Below, one piece after another: positions 11,758-22,980 of a stretch of 64,000 nt of DNA. The position numbers and the translations under genes were made by a program. This DNA is from Cymbomonas tetramitiformis (taxonomy: Eukaryota > Chlorophyta > Pyramimonadophyceae > Pyramimonadales > Pyramimonadaceae). The stretch lies in NCBI GenBank assembly GCA_001247695.2, contig LGRX02034276.1:19377-83376 (forward strand), written 5' to 3'. Position 1 is the first letter of the stretch; each line of letters starts with the position of its first letter. The notes beneath the pieces were generated by a model. It was not told the origin of the DNA. It made no database searches and saw only the letters and a program-made list of their open reading frames with translations.

Positions 11758-12250
11758 CCATGTGCCTCTCATCCAACGAGAACAGGTCCATGCGGCCTGT
11801 CATAATGCCAGTGTTCGAGAAGTTTGCGGGATTATCCCACATATTTCCGTGGTATCTCTTCGTTTTGCTCCAAAGCAACCGTGACAACTCCCGCTCGGTC
11901 CGGGCCTCCATGCTCACTCCCGAAGAAATCAAGCCTAGGTGTGTCATGTCACGGAATGATGTGTATGACAAGCCCCCCATGTCCGGGGAGTTAAGTATCG
12001 TGGCAAACACTCCTCCGCTATGGCCAGCTCTCCCATACAACTCCCCCAACGTGAGGTGGCCATGCGCCCCTAGGAAAGCCTGCAACGATGGCTTAGTCTT
12101 TATCCCCTTGGTCTGCAACCCTATAAAATTGAGTAGAGTACAATCCTTCCCCTTGTACCAGTGAGGGTTTACGTTAATGTAATGTGAGCTCCTGCGGAGG
12201 CCCTCCCCTGCCTCCCTAATGTACTCTGGGTAACGCCTGCACTTCTTCAT
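11741..12250 (-). CDS. Unrecognised ORF antisense to the gag element
   Basis: A 169-codon frame runs opposite to gag and ends just inside its 3' end. Its composition looks protein-like (GAHGHLTLGELYGRAG, SRLLWSKTKRYHG), whereas the overlapping plus-strand frame is less so. I recognise no family. It could be an antisense or captured gene in the retroelement, a fragment of another insertion, or chance. It starts 28 bp from the T insertion point, so its 5' part may be missing. Confidence 0.3.
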   Translation of the reverse strand: MKKCRRYPEYIREAGEGLRRSSHYINVNPHWYKGKDCTLLNFIGLQTKGIKTKPSLQAFLGAHGHLTLGELYGRAGHSGGVFATILNSPDMGGLSYTSFRDMTHLGLISSGVSMEARTERELSRLLWSKTKRYHGNMWDNPANFSNTGIMTGRMDLFSLDERHMATDGS

Positions 12251-12277
12251 TGATGGGATGCGGTTCTCTTTGTTGTC

Positions 12278-12304
12278 AACACACTATTCGATGAAAATGA
12301 TATT
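12278..12304 (+). repeat. TIR of T copy 1, gene A side
   Basis: Starts AACACACTATTCGATGAAAA and matches the reverse complement of 22235-22261 for 27 bp. Confidence 0.9.
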
Positions 12305-12550
12305 ATCATATGTCATTTTTGGATTTATATATATTTCAAAAAAATCAGGGTTTAGTGATATTTATGCGCGAAATAGGGATACATAAAGGCAACACGGTAG
12401 AAAAGTGCAGTATGCGTACAATGAAAACACCGAAATATGCATACATGTATCATTCTTTATTCAAATGTTTACGAGTAGAGTACTTTTCACCCTATACCGT
12501 CGAGGCATGACTGATACTATCAGTCAGGGCGGTCGACAAATCCTACTATT

Positions 12551-15500
12551 TTATTCATCATTCTCATCTTCCTCATCTGCATCATTCTCTTCTTCCTCAG
12601 AATCGGCAGTGGCCGCTTCCTTGCCCTTCGCCGTCGGTTCGCTCTTCTGTTTTGGCTTCGTCTCGGCGTCCTGATCGGGCTCGTTGTCGAAATTGATCAG
12701 CCGTTGCTGCGCAGAGCTGACCATGAACTGGTCGTGGTCGAAGCCGATCGCGTTCATACCACACCTCATGGCGGCCATGGACGTCGAGCCGACGCCGCAG
12801 CAAGCGTCGAGAATCCAGTTGAGTGGATGGCCGTTCTCATCCATCTTGCCCGGATTGTCACCGAGCATGTGGCACTGGATCAGCTCCATCAACAGAGCTT
12901 GGGGTTTCTGATGGTTATTCACGGCTTTGTTGTCGCGTTTGAACATCTGGTGCACAACCGGGAAGCCGCGCAAAAGTGACGCGCGGCTCACACGTTCACC
13001 TTCTCCAGTATCAAAGTTGAACATCCACTCCGGCTTTTTAGTAGACTCCCCCTGGGCATCGCTCTTTACATGGTACCCCAGGACGCCACATTCAACGTCA
13101 TTGTAGCGCACGGTCCTGTTGGGGTTCATGTTCACGTTCTGCTTGTGCCAGAAGAACCGCTCCGCGCGGCCGGAGCAGTAATTGTCAATCACCTCCAGGA
13201 AATCGCTTTGTTGGACGAAACCGCAAAAGATAGCGATAGTCCATGCCGGGGCGGTGGTCTTGGCGTTGAAAGACTCCAGGAACGGTTGCACCTCCTCCTT
13301 GGTCATCGCGTCGGGAGTCTTCTCCTTGTCAAGGGCGTAATTGCAGTCGATGATCGTCCCCGTGAAGGGCAGCCTCGGGACGTCCTTCATATCGCTCATG
13401 CTGCCCTTGACGATCTTCCAACGAGGGAACATCGGCACGTTCGTCTCATGTGTGGGCTCGTCCTCCTCAAGGCCTGCCTCTCCTGGAACCTTAAGCTCCG
13501 GCCCCTCGGTCCGCGCCTCCCGATAGAGTTTGATGTCGACTTTCACCTCGACCTGTTGCAAGCCTAGGATGTGCCCCGCGCGTGGCGCCTGCGCTTCTTG
13601 GAGATTCGCCCGCGCGTTCTCGACGTAATTCAAGATCGCGTGCGGAACTTCCCCAGACCCCCCCCGGCGCGCTCCCCCCTGAGTTGAAGGTAAGCAGCCG
13701 ATCAACGACTCGATTTTCTCTTGGGAGCTCCAGTAGGGGGTGAACTCGGCCTTGAATGCGTCCCAGGTTTGCAATCCCGCCGCGGACACCAAGTGCTTCT
13801 GCACCATGCGTTCCTTCTTGAACTGGCTTATCATCAGGCCCCCCTCTTTTACTGACAACTCCTTCTGAATAATCAGGCGCAGATACGTGTCCACCTTGTC
13901 GAACTCCGCCTCCCCCGCCAAGCCGCCCAAGTTAATCCAGAACGTCATACCCATGGATTTGGCATTGTGGAGAAACTGAGCTTCTTCCACCAAAATGCCT
14001 GCCCCTTTAGACGAGCCCGCTCCGTGGTCCCCGCCTCCTCGTTGCACCTCGTCTTCCATCTGCAAGTAAAAAAAACATTTTTAGAATGTCTTAAAATATA
14101 GAAAAGGATGCTTTGGGGGGGTAAACACTGTTTGAAGCAAAAGTAAAAAGTAATTTACCTGTCGGTTGGAGGTGCCTTTTTTGCCAGCTTTCTTGGCGGG
14201 TCCCTTAGCGGGCGAAGATGAGGCCTTGCGCTTTTTGGTCTTCGAAGCCAAAGGGTTTTTCATGCCCTTCAGGTCAAACCTTCTGTAAGCCTCCATGATC
14301 TTAACGCAGAGGTCCCACGTCTGCGGCCGGAAATTGGCAATTGTCCAGTGCATGAAGTAGTGGTTGATTTGCACGCCGCCGAACACAGAATGCTTGGACA
14401 TCGCTACTTCCTTCACATGCGTCTCCATCGACTGGTTCAAGTGAGACATTACGGGGTACCAACTTGTGACCCGATCGAGGTGAGCGTTGATGTCATCCTC
14501 CAGCGTCTTCACCGTCACGTCTACCTCAGGGAGGGTCTCAAGGTCTCCCTCGCGCTCAGACGTCTCCACATCCTCGATGTACTGGAATCCCTTGGGATAT
14601 TTCTCGATATCCGGGACTGCAAATCCATGCTCTGATTCGAACTCCGCCATTTTTTGCACCAGCCCTCCGACCTCGTAATACCCAGGTTGATAAGAGGTAC
14701 CCTCTTCGGTGTCCTCGGGGACACCGGCGACGAACTCGGAGATCAACGCATCTCGGTAAACCTTGTACACGACCCCATTCTTTTCGAAAAGGGTCGAACG
14801 AAGCCCTTGCATGAACTGAGTGTGGTCTTTGCCTTTCGTCTTCTGGTCGATTTGGTTCTGCATCTCGCCTAAGAACCGAATCATGTCAGGCGTGAGACCG
14901 ATGTAGATCTTGCTCTCGAAGAACTGGAAAGCTATCTCCAACGGGATTTCCTCGTGACACTCGTCGGTGGCTTGATAACAGTGCTGGTGCCCAAAAACCT
15001 TGCCTCTGTATTTTCCCGCGAGAGCTTTTTTTATGGAGAATTCGGCACGGGTTTTGACATCGTCGATCGCAACAAGACCCGCATTGAAAGGGGCCCACGG
15101 GTTCTCCTTCCTGCTGTTCTTGATCTCGTTCACCCAGCCCCTCTCTTGATCCCGGCAGGCCTCGTACCCCGTCGCGTGGTACAGGCATCCAATGGGGAGA
15201 CGAAACACACTCCCTTGCTCAGCCGCCTCGTCGGTCGACATCGGGTTCGGCCACCGGTGCTCCATCTCGATTTGCCTGCACAGCTTTGCTTTCTCCTCAA
15301 AATCCATCTTTGCTGCATGCTCCACTGTTAGCTTAGCGTGCCACCCATGTGCAGCCACCTCGGCTGCCTTCCTTGCCTCAGATGGGGTGGCCACTTGAGA
15401 CATATCCACATTGGCGCCCGCTCCAGTAAAAGCTCTGGAGCCACTAGGTCCTTGAAGGGCGCGTTCGGCAGCACGCTGCACATCCGTTCTCCTGGCAGCC

Positions 15501-16669
15501 TGGGACAAGACGAAACTGTTCATTAGCTAATGAAAGCCTTCCGCCCCGGTCAGGGCTCAGGGCGCGCGGTTCGAGGCGGAAGGCGTTCATTAGCTAATGA
15601 ACGCCTTCCGCCCCGGTCAGGGCTCAGGGCGCGCGGTTCGAGGCGGAAGGCGTTCATTAGCTAATGAACGCCTTCCGCCCCGGTCAGGGCTCAGGGCGCG
15701 CGGTTCGAGGCGGAAGGCGTTCATTAGCTAATGAACGCTTTCCGCCCCGGTCCAGGCGCAGGGCGCGCGTTTCGGGGCCGAAAGCGTTCATTAGCTAATG
15801 AACACTTTCCGCCCCGGTCCAGGCGCAGGGCGCGCGTTTCGGGGCCGAAAGCGTTCATTAGCTAATGAACGCTTTCCGCCCCGGTCAGGGCTCAGGGCGC
15901 GCGGTTCGAGGCCGAAAGCGTTCATTAGCTAATGAACGCTTTCCGCCCCGGTCAGGGCTCAGGGCGCGCGGTTCGGGGCCGAAAGCGTTCATTAGCTAAT
16001 GAACGCTTTCCGCCCCAGTTTAGGCTCAGGGCGCGCGTTTCGAGGCCGAAAGCGTTCATTAGCTAATGAACGCTTTCCGCCCCGGTCCAGGCGCAGGGCA
16101 TGAAAGGGACGTACCGAAGCCTCTACAAATGGTATCTCGCCAGCAAGTCCGAGGTCATCGATCACTGCCGCTGGTCTCCTGCTTTGCCAGAAAGGAGCTG
16201 TAATCGACGCTTTCCACGCCTGGTTTACATAGCTCGCTAGATAGAATTCTTTGCTTTTATTTTCGTCTGCTGCTCTAGTTTTCAAACTTTGAAAAGCCAA
16301 CAGCCGATTTGTGTGCTTTGGAAGGCTCAAGGCTTCCTCAAAGTTTGCGCTGTCTAATTCGATCACAGTAAGCTTTCTGTTTCTGTACGCGACGAAATAC
16401 AGAATTGGAGTCTCGTTCTCAATGATACTGTACGCTACGCGTTTCTCAGGAACGAGGCTACCCCCGGTTACAGTCGAAGAGGTAAATTTAGGAAAACTAA
16501 AAATTATTTCTTCATTTTCCTCGGAAGGGTCCTCAGAGTGAATCAGTAATTGCAGACTGTCCGAAGGATCGTCGGCTTCAAGGGTTCTAACAATGCTCCA
16601 CTTGTTACCAAGATAGAGCTGGAAAATATGTTGAGCCCTCAGTGCTTGAAATGTTTCGAGTGTCGCCAT
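12551..16669 (-). CDS. Gene A: fusion with N6/N4-type DNA methyltransferase domain
   Basis: Three exons on the minus strand: 16669-16115 (185 aa), 15499-14159 (447 aa) and 14059-12551 (502 aa plus stop). Donors and acceptors are consensus (TTCG|GTACGT, CCCAG|GCT, CAG|GTAAAT, TTGCAG|ATG) and all in phase 0, giving 1134 aa with no stops. Residues 1-185 and the middle part match nothing I recognise; a strong Lys/Arg nuclear-localisation-like tract (KTKKRKASSSPAKGPAKKAG) ends exon 2. The last third fits the permuted beta-class N6_N4_Mtase fold. A motif-IV-like IIDCNYALD at about residue 866 comes first, then an IAIFCGF and FFWHKQN strand region, then motif I (LDACCGVGSTSMAAM, about residue 1048), where S-adenosylmethionine should bind. 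The usual D/S-PP-Y/W catalytic motif reads DCNY, so activity is uncertain. A Glu/Asp-rich tail ends the protein. Likely nuclear DNA methylation of the element or its target; this is inference. Confidence 0.8.
15518..16080 (-). repeat. Palindrome array in intron 1 of gene A (copy 1)
   Basis: About nine units of 65-67 bp, each centred on the palindrome CGTTCATTAGCTAATGAACG, which often extends to include GCTTTCGG or CCTTCCGC arms. The GC-rich spacer between palindromes also begins and ends with complementary sequence (CTTTCGGCCCCG against CGGGGCGGAAAG), so dyads alternate along the array. The array fills the intron (15500-16114). Confidence 0.95.
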
Positions 16670-16993
16670 TGCGAAATGAGAGAAATTGGCTGTCAACTGT
16701 GAAAGGGGTGTGTGTGAATGAACTTTGAAAAAGTGATGTAACTTTAGCACAATAATAAAAGTCATTTCTGGCGGCTAAAAATGACATGTCGAATATCGAT
16801 GTCAATTTTAATCAAAAATGACATGCGCTGTCGCTTTTTGATTCGGTCTGTTCAGATCAAGGATATGATTTTAAGATATCCTGGTGTCATTTGCGCTGAA
16901 ATCGAGGATCGATCGATTCAGTAAGATAGAAATTCTTGGTTGACTCGCAAGTCTATATCATTTTTAGAACGTAAAAAACGGCTTCATAAGCTA
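16670..16993. promoter_or_regulatory. Divergent promoter region of T copy 1
   Basis: The 324 bp between the start codons of genes A and B must hold both promoters. The repeated motif AAATGACATG and its inverse (16773-16830) and the palindromes AATATCGATGT and GATCGATCGAT are visible. I see no clear TATA box. Copy 2 has the same region at 52864-53187. Confidence 0.5.
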
Positions 16994-17130
16994 ATGACGG
17001 CTAATTTTGACGAAAATATGTTTTCTATTCCTTTCGATGAAGGTTGCGAGATTATCTGCAAACCGTGCCCGGGAATAGTTATTGAAGATTCCATGGAAAT
17101 AGGGGCTGACTTTTTCAATCATGAGCCAAT

Positions 17131-18211
17131 TGCCTATTCTAAAAATATTACGGTGGGTATACCCACCGTAATGCGAAACTGTGCATGCTCGTACCGACCG
17201 CGCAAGTAGGTTGCGGGGGTCAACCCTATGATTTTTCTGTGTCCCAAGAGGTTGATTAAAGGCTGGAAAAGTTAATTTGCACGACTCCGATAAGTTTTGG
17301 CCACCTGCCACACCCTTGAAGTTGGAGAAATTACGGTGGGTAGGAATTATCCCTTACGGTGGGTATACACAATTAACGGTATTTGTAGACTCCTGGAGCT
17401 TGGTATAATATCGAGACACTTATTTGTTCGTTATTTACTTTGATTTTGGTATATAACCGACGTACCTTAGGGTACACATGAGCTGCCACCTGGCGGACCT
17501 CCATATATCGCACGTTCAAAATCAGGTAGCATGCAGACCAAAAAGATATTATTCACACTGTATTACAGGTGCACCTCTGTTATTTCCTAAACTACGGCGC
17601 TGCCTTCCTTGGCGATTACCTCGAGGCCGGGCTCTCTCAACTGGGTCCTGGTTCTCGACTAAGACTAAAGCTCAACTCGCGGGGTTTGTAGAAGGAGCGG
17701 TCACGTCAGAGGAGGGCGTTTGGGGCGGATCCCCCACCAAATATTCAAAACCAAAGTCCTCGCCCTTCTCAGAGTTATCTCCATCCAATTCAAACCATCA
17801 AACGTGATCCCGTATCGTTTTCCCGAGAGGGCTTCGCCGCGTCATAGGACGTCACCACCGCTTCGAGATGGTGTTGTAAGGGGTCCTCGCAAATATCTTA
17901 AAATTTGAATAGCCCATTCCCGCTTCCGCAAGCCCCGGCGGGCACGAGCAGCGTGCGAGCTACCAAAAGCTCATTGAAGCTCATTGCTTTTAGGGTTTCT
18001 GAGTTTGGGTTTCACTTTTCTCGCTGATGAGCCATTTCTGGCGCATGTGAAGGCTCCATAGAGGTTCATTGAAGTGTCTAGAACAAGTTGGTCACTGGTG
18101 ACATGCCGTGATTCGCAGCCAATCAGCGGGAATTATTAGTACCCTTCGGGTGGGTATACCCACCGTAAGCACCTCTTACGGTGGGTATACCCACCCTTCG
18201 TAGAATAGGCA
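17131..18211. mobile_element. MITE with GGTGGGTATACCCACC palindromes (copy 1)
   Basis: The 1081-bp insertion is absent from T copy 2. Its ends are inverted repeats TGCCTATTCT/AGAATAGGCA. The 16-bp palindrome GGTGGGTATACCCACC, usually extended by ACGGT/ACCGT, lies near both ends, and the right end carries it twice around a 7-nt loop. Internal half-copies lie at 17332 and 17353. No coding capacity is seen. The empty site in copy 2 reads CCAATTCCAAGCAC, so a few target bases (TCCAA) are missing here. A second member is at 40791-41849. Confidence 0.9.
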
Positions 18212-18745
18212 GCACAGCCCCCAAGCGCGAATACGCAATTGGTTCTTTGAACGCGCCTGACGTGTAGATCGGAAGTTAGCTCTAATTCTTCACGTTTCGG
18301 GTCACGCGCTTTGCGCGAAATTGACTTACAAGAGATAAAAAGCAGACTTGATACAGAATTTTCAGAGACAAGTTTGGACTTGAGGAATGAAGACCCTCTT
18401 GTTTGTTTAAATGGTGAAGTGAACAAGCAGATTGTCGTGCGCAAACCGTACGAATCCGACATACGCAAGAAACAATATACGGGCGTAATTAGTATTAAGC
18501 AGCGACGTTTGCAGGCGACAAGTATATCAATGGCGAAACAATTAAGTGCAATTGCAAGTCGCACTGCCGTCTCATCTTTCTCATCCGCAGATATTCAGTC
18601 TTTTCATGAAAATATTTTCAAGATGTCGCAAAAAGATAGAAAGGAATACTTCATCAAAGACTTGCTAAAACAATTTTCGATCTCGAGGACAAGTTCGACT
18701 TCAAATACTTTTTGGGCAAGAAGCAGTGTATGTTTTTTTTGAACT

Positions 18746-19316
18746 CGTTCATTAGCTAATGAACGGCCTCCGCCAAAGCGCGACTCACACAGACACTTTG
18801 GCTGCGGAACCGTTCATTAGCTAATGAACGGCCTCTCGGCCAAAGCGCGACTCACAATTAGACACTTTGGCTGCGGGAACCGTTCATTAGCTAATGAACG
18901 GCCTCTGGCCAAAGCGCGACTCACAATTAGACACTTTGGCTGCGGGAACCGTTCATTAGCTAATGAACGGCCTCTGGCCAAAGCGCGACTCACACATAGA
19001 CACTTTGGCTGCAGGAACCGTTCATTAGCCAATGAACGGCCTCTGGCCAAAGCGCGACGCACTTATAGACACTTTGGCTGCGGGAACCGTTCATTAGCTA
19101 ATGAACGGCCTCTGGCCAAAGCGCGACTCACACATAGACACTTTGGCTGCGGGAACCGTTCATTAGCTAATGAGCGGCCTCTGGCCAAAGCGCGACTCGC
19201 ACATAGACACTTTGGCTACGGGAACCGTTCATTAGCTAATGAACGGCCGCTAGCCAAAGCGCGACTCGCACATAGACACTTTGGCTACGGGAACCGTTCA
19301 TTAGCTAATGAACGGC
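18746..19316 (+). repeat. Palindrome array in intron 1 of gene B (copy 1)
   Basis: Nine units of about 68-69 bp with core CCGTTCATTAGCTAATGAAC (some units with one change). Spacers read GGTTCCCGCAGCCAAAGTGT or its complement and contain a second dyad, GCCAAAG...CTTTGGC. The core palindrome is shared with the gene A array while the spacers differ. Confidence 0.95.
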
Positions 19317-19431
19317 CTCTGGTCAAAGCGAAATTTTTCTTGGACCTTGTGATAGATTGTGTAATCTTGTTCATCACAGGAATGTGGAATATTGTATCAT
19401 AAATTTCTAAATAAATTTCATAAAGTACATT

Positions 19432-19502
19432 CGCGACGTTGGTCGAGTTGGTACGGCGCTAGGCTATGAACCTCGCACTCGTGGGTTCGATTCCCACTGA
19501 GG
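19432..19502 (+). tRNA. tRNA-like gene in intron 1 of gene B (copy 1)
   Basis: The A box (TGGTCGAGTTGG) and B box (GGTTCGATTCC) match consensus and the T arm is perfect (GTGGG-TTCGATT-CCCAC). The loop CTATGAA would place AUG (His) as anticodon, with one mismatch in the stem. Relative to copy 2, three bases (CGT) are missing at the start of the 3' acceptor strand, so this copy is impaired. Same strand as gene B. Confidence 0.5.
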
Positions 19503-22234
19503 GTCTAGGTTGCGCAGATTTAAGGCGTGGTGTGGAGAGTGCTGACGAGCATGCGACGGCCGTCCCGCCTGCAGACGTGCAGTGTTGGGGGTGTCTCCCA
19601 AGCGTCTTAAATTGGCATGACCTACCAAACCCCTTATGCATTTTCTAGATAATGTGTTATTAATTTTTGAGTGACGGTTTTTTTTTGTAACAGGTGTGCT
19701 TTAAGTTCTACTATATGGCTTACGGCATCAGCTACGGGTATCTTCTCGACTGTCGGACACGCGTGCTCGAGGGCCGACACACGTTTGTTCATGGATTGAC
19801 GTACGAGGAGGACAACCGCAAGATTTCTCTGAAACGCGAGTCGGTCGTCGCCTGGCTCAAGAAATACGCCGACGAATACGGACAACACCAACCTGACCAA
19901 GAACTGATTCATCTTTCGGATGGATTGACCATCGAAGAGCTGTGGGACGAGTACAACGAGGGCTTGCAAGAGAATGAGGAGAGGAAAAAATGCTCTCTCA
20001 GTTACATCTACAAAATATTTGACGAAGATTGCAGGAAGTGGCTCAAGATTCCATCGACGAACCGATTTTCTCAGTGCGATGTTTGCGCGTCCTTCAAGTT
20101 ATTGAAGGAAGGCTTAACCAAATCTCAAAAAGGTGAATATTCAAGAATAGCTTTGTGATGTGTTTATATGCTTATGTAATTTGTTCACTGACCCAAATTT
20201 GTGTATCTTGCACAGCGCAATACAACGGGCCTCTCAACAAACATCATGCAATCGCACGAGCGGAGCGCCAGAAGTACTACAAACATGGTCGTAAAGCGAA
20301 TATGACCAAGAGCATTACCATGAACAAAACTTGGCATAAGTATGCCTCGGTGATCATCGATGGCATGACGCAGTTGACCACCCGACTGCCACACTTTCGA
20401 CGTATCCCTAAACATCTGGACTCTAAGGACTTCCTTGACGTGCACAACATGGGGAGCATGATCGAGAACGTGGGCCGCTTTATGGATTTCAACTACGCCA
20501 ACTTCAAGGACGATGCGAACTTCCTTGTCAACGTTTTGCACCGGGATATCCTCCGCATTCAAGAGCATCGACGCAACGGGGACGGGGAAAATTCATACCC
20601 GATGCCGGAAGTATTGTATGTACAGCTTGACAATGTGAGCACCAACAAGAGCCCAAGTTGATGTTGGCATACGCAGCTTGGCTGGTGCACACGGACGTCT
20701 TTCGCAAGGTGAAACTCAACTTTCTGTTGGTGGGACATACGCACGAGAACATTGACCAGATGTGTTCACGCTTCTCCGTGCGTCTACGACGCAAGCAAGC
20801 TTGGACGCTCGACGAGATGATAGAGGTCGCACAAGAATGCTTTACGGATGGTGTAACGTGCGAGTACACCGAGAAGATCTTCGACTTCAGCTCTTGGTTT
20901 GATGGTCACGTCTTCGATTGCCACAATATTTTGGCACAGCAGGCTTTCAAGTTCAAGAAGAACGAGCACGGCGAAGTGGGCATGCAGTACAAACAGTATT
21001 CCATTTCACCCAAATGGTTACCCGAGACTCCATTGCCAAAGCTTGCTTCTACACCCCCTGTCGCGGGGCCTGGATACATCAAGCCGATTCCTTTTACCGA
21101 AGAAGGCATCGAAAAGTTTGAGCATACCTTACAGGCGTTGAAGGACATTTTGGGCACAAAGCTCACGGACGTGCACGAAAAGTTTTGGCGCGAGGATGTC
21201 ATCGAGAAATAGCGCCACCTAACTGCTGGTGGAGAATGTCAAGCGCCCGCGATACCCTTCCAGCATCCCGAGAAAATCGCCATCGAGCGCAATGCCACCT
21301 TGGTTCGACTGATAGAGGCGCCTGCGTTGGCGATAGAAGCTGCCGGGGCTGCCGCCGTCCCCGCTATACCGGTGCGCATCCAACGCCGAATTGATCGAGC
21401 GCCGATAGAAGTGTACAACGGTAAACGGAAACACCAAGGTCGAGCCCAAAAGCGAGCAGAGCAGTACGTGGACAACGCCCAGTGGGAGGTCACCTACGGC
21501 CAGATGACAGTCGGCAGCTTTGCAGTGGCTCTCGCGGTGGAATCTGAAAACGACAAGTTCGCTTTCCGCGTACAACTGAGGCGAAGCGAATGGTCGGATC
21601 CGTTGTACTTGGTGAAGGTGGAGGCGCGCTATCCGTCAACTCAACAACTGCTATATCGCTATTTCCAACCCAAAAAGCACACCGACACCAAGAAGAAGCA
21701 CCTCGGCAAGCAGCTTGCGAGTCACCCAGGAGCTTTCGCAGCGCCACCGGGCACCGACCGTCTACCGAGACTTTCGATAAGAATGAAATAGTGCTGGCAT
21801 GGAATGTGGATGCGAAAGACCCCGAACGGAGTATACCGAACGAGCAATACGCGCAGATAGTCGTCGCTTTGCTTGCACAACAATCCAAACGCACGCGCAA
21901 GGACCTAGGTGACTTGAATGAATCGGATGATTCCGATGAAGACGAAGCTTTTGATAATTGCGTAGCGGTAGCGGTAGCACCTGAAGTGGACGCGTAAAGC
22001 AAGACGAAAAAAACATGTAAATAATATGTGTATAACGTGTATATAGATTCTGAGTCAAAAGTTCTTTGTGTTTTCACTCCTCCTAGATTTCGAAAAAGTG
22101 CATTTGACCTCAATTTTGTACCATAAAAACCATTAAATCTAATGCACAACCTGCACTTGCATGTTCTTGACTGTTAAAATGCGGCTTTTTAAGCCTATCA
22201 TGATGTAAATAAGGCAATATCATTTTCACATGAG

Positions 22235-22261
22235 AATATCATTTTCATCGAATAGTGTGTT
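22235..22261 (-). repeat. TIR of T copy 1, gene B side
   Basis: Reverse complement starts AACACACTATTCGATGAAAA; it pairs with 12278-12304. Confidence 0.9.
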
Positions 22262-22637
22262 CTACTGGAGGTCTCTTTGCTTCGGATCCGCCACTTGGCT
22301 CTCTGGACATCCGTGATTGGCCGCCTGACGATCGAGTTCTTTCATCTCTTTCTTCAATGTTCGAACCGCCATGGGAATCTGCTTGTATGGTTTCTTCAGT
22401 TGATTTACTTTCTGCTGTGGAACCGCCTTGCCCACTTGGGCCTGGTGGTGCTCAATTTCGAACAGACAGTTTACAATTCACTTCGGGATTACTCTGTATC
22501 TACATCCCAACCGCTGAACTCAGCTCTGCTGACCAGCTTCAAAGTGGCTGAGTTTTCTTGTCAATCATCCTGGCAGCTTGATTAGCTTTAGCCCAGTAGT
22601 GGGATGACCGGGTCAAGACCCCGGCACCCAGCTAGAA
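22262..22637 (+). other. 3' internal region of the gag element
   Basis: This lies between transposon T and the 3' LTR. A plus-strand open frame of about 100 codons is present but shows no recognisable pol, integrase or env motif. If this element ever had pol, it is not in the present sequence. Confidence 0.4.
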
Positions 22638-22980
22638 GTGATCGGTTTCCACCGAGTTGCACGTAGGTGTTTGTTTATTATCACGTGGCTGTATACCCTG
22701 TACCTGCCTTGCTAGGTAGTCACACCCACGGGTGGTGTGCTGGACTTCGGGTTTAGGCTTAGTTATTATGGGCTCTGACTAGCCCCTAGCCTGACCCTGC
22801 TTCCGTCTCGTGTCCGTGACATCCTAGCACTGTACTGTACAGTAGTACAGTACAGTAGTACAGTCATCGTTTCACTGTCTGGGTTTCCGAGAGCATAAAG
22901 CTTCGGCCAGACACAAGTTATAGGATTATCAGTTTGTCTCCTAGCGAGCTTAGCCGGACAGCGTATCTGTCTTCCTCGCA
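22638..22980 (+). repeat. 3' LTR of gag element
   Basis: The last 238 bp (22743-22980) are identical to 9154-9391. The 5' boundary is uncertain because the other LTR is truncated by the gap; TGATCGG at 22638 is one candidate start and the true start could be nearby. Ends in CA at 22980. Confidence 0.8.

Larger units (their letters stand above)
16994..21997 (+). pseudogene. Gene B copy 1: disrupted DUF7869-like transposase
   Basis: Same gene as 48709-52863 but broken. Exon 1 (16994 to about 18724) is split by the MITE at 17131-18211 and has lost one base near 18534. Its donor has an extra T (CAGTGTATG instead of CAGGTATG). Exon 2 is 19694-20132, intron 2 is 20133-20215, and exon 3 is 20216-21997. 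In exon 3 two extra C near 20652 shift the frame, CAG became TAG at 21210, and a base is lost near 21749. The DDE-like landmarks (IIDGMTQ, QLDNVSTNK, VGHTHENIDQM) remain readable. This copy cannot make an active protein. Confidence 0.88.
12278..22261 (-). mobile_element. TIR DNA transposon T, copy 1
   Basis: The 9984-bp element is bounded by 27-bp terminal inverted repeats beginning AACACACTATTCGATGAAAA. The next few bases also nearly match, and the unit GAAAATGATATT is repeated subterminally. It carries gene A (minus strand) and gene B (plus strand), transcribed divergently. It is nearly identical, in inverse orientation, to copy 2 at 48443-57644. No target duplication is visible (TGTC on the left, CTAC on the right), unlike copy 2. 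A 1081-bp MITE (17131-18211) is nested inside. Given the missing TSD and missing host pol, I infer a deletion or ectopic recombination at this insertion. Confidence 0.92.

Noticed and set aside
13070..13567. 165-aa plus-strand ORF opposite gene A
   Set aside because: Antisense shadow of a GC-rich, well-supported exon; the same shadow appears in copy 2.
15518..16080. CRISPR-like regular repeat/spacer array
   Set aside because: The 'spacers' are near-identical between units and the repeats are perfect palindromes inside a eukaryotic intron; it is a tandem repeat, not CRISPR.
18824..19402. Repetitive 192-aa protein (GNRSLANERPLAKAR units)
   Set aside because: It is the translation of the palindrome array and lies within an intron of gene B; the open frame follows from a unit length divisible by three.
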